Below are positions 6,146 through 8,269 of a DNA stretch of 8,269 bases, one piece after another (positions within the stretch are counted from its first letter, which is position 1; each line of letters begins with the position of its first letter). This DNA is from an uncultured Chloroflexota bacterium (GTDB taxonomy: Bacteria; Chloroflexota; Dehalococcoidia; Lucifugimonadales; CAJWER01). The position numbers were made by a program, and so were the translations under genes. The stretch is from contig CAJWER010000124.1 of assembly GCA_913030785.1 (NCBI GenBank), positions 1 to 8,269 on the forward strand, given 5' to 3'. The notes beneath the pieces are model-generated. The model was not told the origin of the DNA, did no database searches, and was given only the letters and a program-made list of their open reading frames with translations.

Positions 6146-6186
6146 TATAGCCCAGGGTTACCGCGAGGCGGTAACCCTGGGCTATA
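6146..6186. repeat. Perfect 19-bp palindrome with 3-base loop
   Basis: TATAGCCCAGGGTTACCGC (6146-6164), loop GAG (6165-6167), then the exact reverse complement at 6168-6186. There is no mismatch in 19 pairs. It is followed by CTGCACCCC, not a T run, so it is not a standard intrinsic terminator. It sits 150 bases upstream of the sulfatase and could be a REP-type repeat, the residue of a mobile palindromic element, or a structured leader/insulator. Perfect arms suggest recent origin or selection. Confidence 0.85.
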
Positions 6187-6238
6187 CTGCACCCCAGAGG
6201 CAAGCTCATGTGGAGTGCAATGAAACATGAATCGCTTC

Positions 6239-6254
6239 GACAAAAGTTTTTGTC
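6239..6254. promoter_or_regulatory. Small palindrome overlapping the candidate -35, possible operator
   Basis: GACAAAAGTTTTTGTC has 7-bp arms (GACAAAA/TTTTGTC) around a 2-base centre and overlaps the proposed -35 box of the sulfatase promoter. That placement would suit a repressor site, but A/T-rich palindromes of this size also occur by chance. Confidence 0.35.
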
Positions 6255-6277
6255 ACAATATAGATCGAGGCTATGAA
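6250..6277 (+). promoter_or_regulatory. Candidate sigma-70-type promoter of the sulfatase
   Basis: TTGTCA (6250-6255) and TATGAA (6272-6277) are separated by 16 bases, in the only A/T-rich stretch before the sulfatase. Transcription from it would begin near 6284, giving a leader of about 50 bases. Assigned by consensus similarity alone. Confidence 0.4.
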
Positions 6278-6336
6278 AAAGGCCCTGAAAATAGGTTACA
6301 GGCCACCGTCAGTTTGATCTGAAATCCGCCAAATCT

Positions 6337-7998
6337 ATGGACAACATTCTTTTCCTATTCCCAGACCAGTTACGCCGTGACTTCCTGTCCTGTTACGGCG
6401 CAGACTTTATCGACACGCCCAACATAGACTGGATCGCCGAACACGGCGTCCGTTACGACAACGCCTACTCCGCATCGCCATTGTGTGTCCCTGCCCGAAC
6501 GGCCTTGCTCACTGGCATGAACGCTGTTCGCAATGGAGTCACCGATAACCTCCACGCCATCAGGCCCGACTATAACCTGGCAGGCATCCGGACTTGGCCC
6601 CAGATCATGGCCGCGGATGGCTACTACACCGCTGCCGTCGGCAAAATGCACTTCTATCCCTGGGATGCGCGGCATGGCTTCCAGCACCGCGTCGTTTGCG
6701 AAGACAAGTTGTGGTCTCTTATCCGCGACGACTACTACCACTACCTGAAGAGTCACGGACTTAGGAAGCTGCGCTGGTTCGAGTACGGCGAATACCTTGA
6801 GCGTAAGGGCGTCGCACACACCGACGTCCCCTGGGAGCACTCGTGGGATCGCTACACCGGCCGTGAGGCCCGGCGCTTTATCGAAACCCAGGGCAACGAC
6901 GGCCCCTTCGCTCTGATGGTAGGGTTTCCTGGCCCACACGACCCCTATGATCCGGCCACGGATTTTCCAGACAAATACCGATCTGAGGACATGCCAGTAC
7001 CGATCCCAGCTTCCGATTCTCACGGCCATATTCTGCGCGAGTCCAGAATCCATGCCCGTGCCAACATGGGGATGGACCTATCTACCTACACTGAAAACGA
7101 GATGCGGTACGTCAGAGCTCACTATGCCGGTCTGGTCAAGCAGATCGACCACGAGGTCGGCGAACTCATCCAGACCCTGCGTCGTAACAACCTACTCGAC
7201 AGCACTGTCATCGTGTTCGCCACCGACCACGGCGATCACCTAGGGGATCACGGTATCGAAGGCAAGGCAACCTTCTACGAGGCCGCTACCCACATCCCGC
7301 TACTCGTCCGAGCGCCGGGCAATGCAGAGGGCACGACGTGCTTAGACCTAGTTGAGTTACGCGATGTTACTGCCACCATACTAGCCTTGGCCGGTTGCGA
7401 CCTGCCCGACTACATGGACGCCCAGCCCCTTCCGACTCTCGGTCTGGAAGGTCCATCGCCACGCACCCACATCTTCGGATACCTGACTCAGTCCTGGATG
7501 GCCTTCGACGGGCGCTATAAGCTCGCCAAGTACTCGTCTACGACACAAGGATTCGAGCCCTCTTCTGATCCCTTCAACTCCCACACCGACCCCTGGAAAC
7601 AACATGATTTGCTCAGCCGCGGTGAGACCCACCTCTTCGACCTGCAAAACGACCCCAACGAACAGCACAACCTACTCGACACCAATTCCATCCTATCCCC
7701 CGGTGATTCGAAAATCGCCAATATCTTTCACCTCCTCGACACCGCTCTCACTCAAGAACTCATGTCTTCTATGACGTTCGCTATGCACGATCGCATGCCC
7801 TTGCCCTATTCCATGTCCAGTGACGAAAACGTCAAGAAAAGCCAGAGGCGTAGGTCACCGGTGGGGCTGCGCGCCGACTACAGACTGTCGCCTGCCGCCT
7901 CCCTTCTGGCCATTCCCGATGGGGAAGGGTGGGTCCATTTGGCTTCTGATGGCGCCAAAGCATATGCCGGTGCTTGGGCAAGACAAAACCGCTGGTAG
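6337..7998 (+). CDS. Cysteine-type sulfatase, 553 aa
   Basis: A type I sulfatase of the alkaline phosphatase superfamily, hydrolysing a sulfate ester to alcohol plus sulfate. The N-terminal strand NILFLFPDQLRRDFLSCYG carries Asp10 as a metal ligand. CVPARTALLTG places Cys50 in the CxPxR signature; Cys50 must be converted to formylglycine by a maturation enzyme, which is not in this window. Further active-site residues are Lys103 and His105 (VGKMHF), HDPYDP near residue 205, Asp297 and His298 (TDHGDHLGDHG) and Lys310 (EGKATFYE). C-terminal HLFDLQNDPNEQHNLL is typical of the family. There is no signal peptide, so it probably acts in the cytoplasm on an imported sulfated compound, as in choline-sulfatase-like or carbohydrate sulfatases; the substrate is not determinable. 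About 45 residues beyond the usual end (from about 508) are unrecognised. No clear ribosome binding site precedes ATG 6337. It is divergent from the SDR. Confidence 0.95.
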   Translation: MDNILFLFPDQLRRDFLSCYGADFIDTPNIDWIAEHGVRYDNAYSASPLCVPARTALLTGMNAVRNGVTDNLHAIRPDYNLAGIRTWPQIMAADGYYTAAVGKMHFYPWDARHGFQHRVVCEDKLWSLIRDDYYHYLKSHGLRKLRWFEYGEYLERKGVAHTDVPWEHSWDRYTGREARRFIETQGNDGPFALMVGFPGPHDPYDPATDFPDKYRSEDMPVPIPASDSHGHILRESRIHARANMGMDLSTYTENEMRYVRAHYAGLVKQIDHEVGELIQTLRRNNLLDSTVIVFATDHGDHLGDHGIEGKATFYEAATHIPLLVRAPGNAEGTTCLDLVELRDVTATILALAGCDLPDYMDAQPLPTLGLEGPSPRTHIFGYLTQSWMAFDGRYKLAKYSSTTQGFEPSSDPFNSHTDPWKQHDLLSRGETHLFDLQNDPNEQHNLLDTNSILSPGDSKIANIFHLLDTALTQELMSSMTFAMHDRMPLPYSMSSDENVKKSQRRRSPVGLRADYRLSPAASLLAIPDGEGWVHLASDGAKAYAGAWARQNRW

Positions 7999-8073
7999 TA
8001 CAGGATAGGAGCGAACGGCACACATGAGCTGCTTCCTCAATCGCTTTCCAGCACGTTCAAATACGATGTCAGC

Positions 8074-8269
8074 ATGGACCTCGTGAAGTGGACGCAGAGT
8101 AACGAAGTGGAGTTCAACTGTTCAGACGGGACCAACCGCTCATCGGGGAGCATGCTCCTCCCTGGTAGAGGCCTCTCCATCGTGGGCAACGGTGAGAGTG
8201 CAATCGGCCAGGGCGACCAGATCGATGAAGCGTCGGAGGTCGCGCGCTTCAACCTGTTCGAGCTGACCA
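8074..8269 (+). CDS. Possible partial hypothetical gene, runs off the window
   Basis: The frame is open from 7999, immediately after the sulfatase TAG and in the same frame, to the window edge (90 codons). The first ATG is 8074 (MDLVKWTQSNEVEFNCSDGT), though residues before it (THELLPQSLSSTFKYDVS) look equally coding. Continuation FELT at the edge shows no stop. The composition suggests beta strands (KYDVSMDLVKW, EVEFNCSDG, GLSIVGNGESAIGQGDQI) and codons favour purine in the first position and G/C in the third, as in real genes. I do not recognise the family. An AGGATAGGAG sequence at 8001-8010 could be a ribosome binding site for a start in a different frame (ATG 8024, only 20 codons). A minus-strand reading of the same region contains two stops and is less likely. 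Confidence 0.35.
   Translation, partial: MDLVKWTQSNEVEFNCSDGTNRSSGSMLLPGRGLSIVGNGESAIGQGDQIDEASEVARFNLFELT

Larger units (their letters stand above)
5636..6336. other. 700-base divergent intergenic region
   Basis: This separates the SDR (leftward) from the sulfatase (rightward). From 5655 to 5820 I see no gene or clear signal. From 5822 on it holds the hairpin, direct repeat, ABC-2 permease remnant, perfect palindrome and candidate promoter listed separately. Open frames here of 60-80 codons look non-coding except the ABC-2 remnant. Confidence 0.7.

Noticed and set aside
5961..6209. Minus-strand 82-residue open frame in the intergenic region
   Set aside because: It crosses the perfect palindrome and is antisense to the ABC-2 permease remnant; its sequence is low in protein-like features.
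6370..7053. Minus-strand 227-residue open frame within the sulfatase
   Set aside because: It is antisense to the conserved sulfatase core, including the CxPxR and metal-site codons, and has no recognisable motif.
8037..8252. Minus-strand 71-residue open frame at the right edge
   Set aside because: Serine- and proline-rich composition without motifs; the plus-strand frame is open over the whole region and has better coding character.
1..8269. CRISPR array, tRNA or rRNA gene, toxin-antitoxin pair, phage or integrase module
   Set aside because: Looked for on both strands; no regularly spaced repeats, cloverleaf, recombinase or paired small genes were seen.

Overview
The window comes from a GC-rich bacterium. 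The gene families present (TRAP-type and oligopeptide-type ABC transporters, a cytoplasmic-type sulfatase, an SDR oxidoreductase, a GNAT and a methyltransferase), the number of gene fragments, and a dispersed-repeat-like element suggest an environmental lineage with a large, repeat-rich genome, such as marine or sponge-associated Poribacteria, SAR202-type Chloroflexi or Entotheonella-like bacteria. That placement is inference; no phylogenetic marker or rRNA is present.

Layout, left to right. (1) 1-345 (+) is the C-terminal part of a TRAP transporter large permease (DctM). It breaks off near 340, where it abuts tail-to-tail the N-terminal half of an endonuclease/exonuclease/phosphatase-type gene on the minus strand (about 345-714). 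Neither gene has its proper end. (2) 840-1619 (+) is an intact hypothetical protein with a good ribosome binding site. (3) 1632-1746 is an imperfect inverted repeat, REP/MITE-like. (4) 1735-3632 (-) holds a GNAT acetyltransferase that loses its C-terminal half at the repeat, an intact zinc-ribbon SAM methyltransferase, and an HExxH metalloprotease-like gene whose 5' end is missing or frameshifted. (5) 3630-4631 (-) is an intact DppB/OppB-type ABC permease with none of its usual partner genes in the window. (6) 4823-5635 (-) is an intact SDR oxidoreductase. (7) 5636-6336 is a 700-base divergent intergenic region. It carries a G/C-rich hairpin, a short degraded direct repeat, a 48-codon remnant of an ABC-2 permease C-terminus, a perfect 19-bp palindrome and a candidate promoter with a small overlapping palindrome. 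(8) 6337-7998 (+) is a full-length cysteine-type sulfatase without a signal peptide. (9) From 7999 to the right edge the same frame stays open beyond the sulfatase stop codon, possibly as a separate gene that runs off the window.

Functionally, the sulfatase and the divergent SDR are the most likely cooperating pair: release of sulfate from an imported sulfated small molecule, then oxidation or reduction of an alcohol or sugar. The orphan ABC permease would be a natural importer but lacks its binding protein and ATPase here. I do not see a complete undescribed system (no defence island, CRISPR array, toxin-antitoxin pair or phage module). The most notable property is mosaicism: at least four genes are broken within 6 kb, two of the breaks coinciding with a repeat or a sharp junction.
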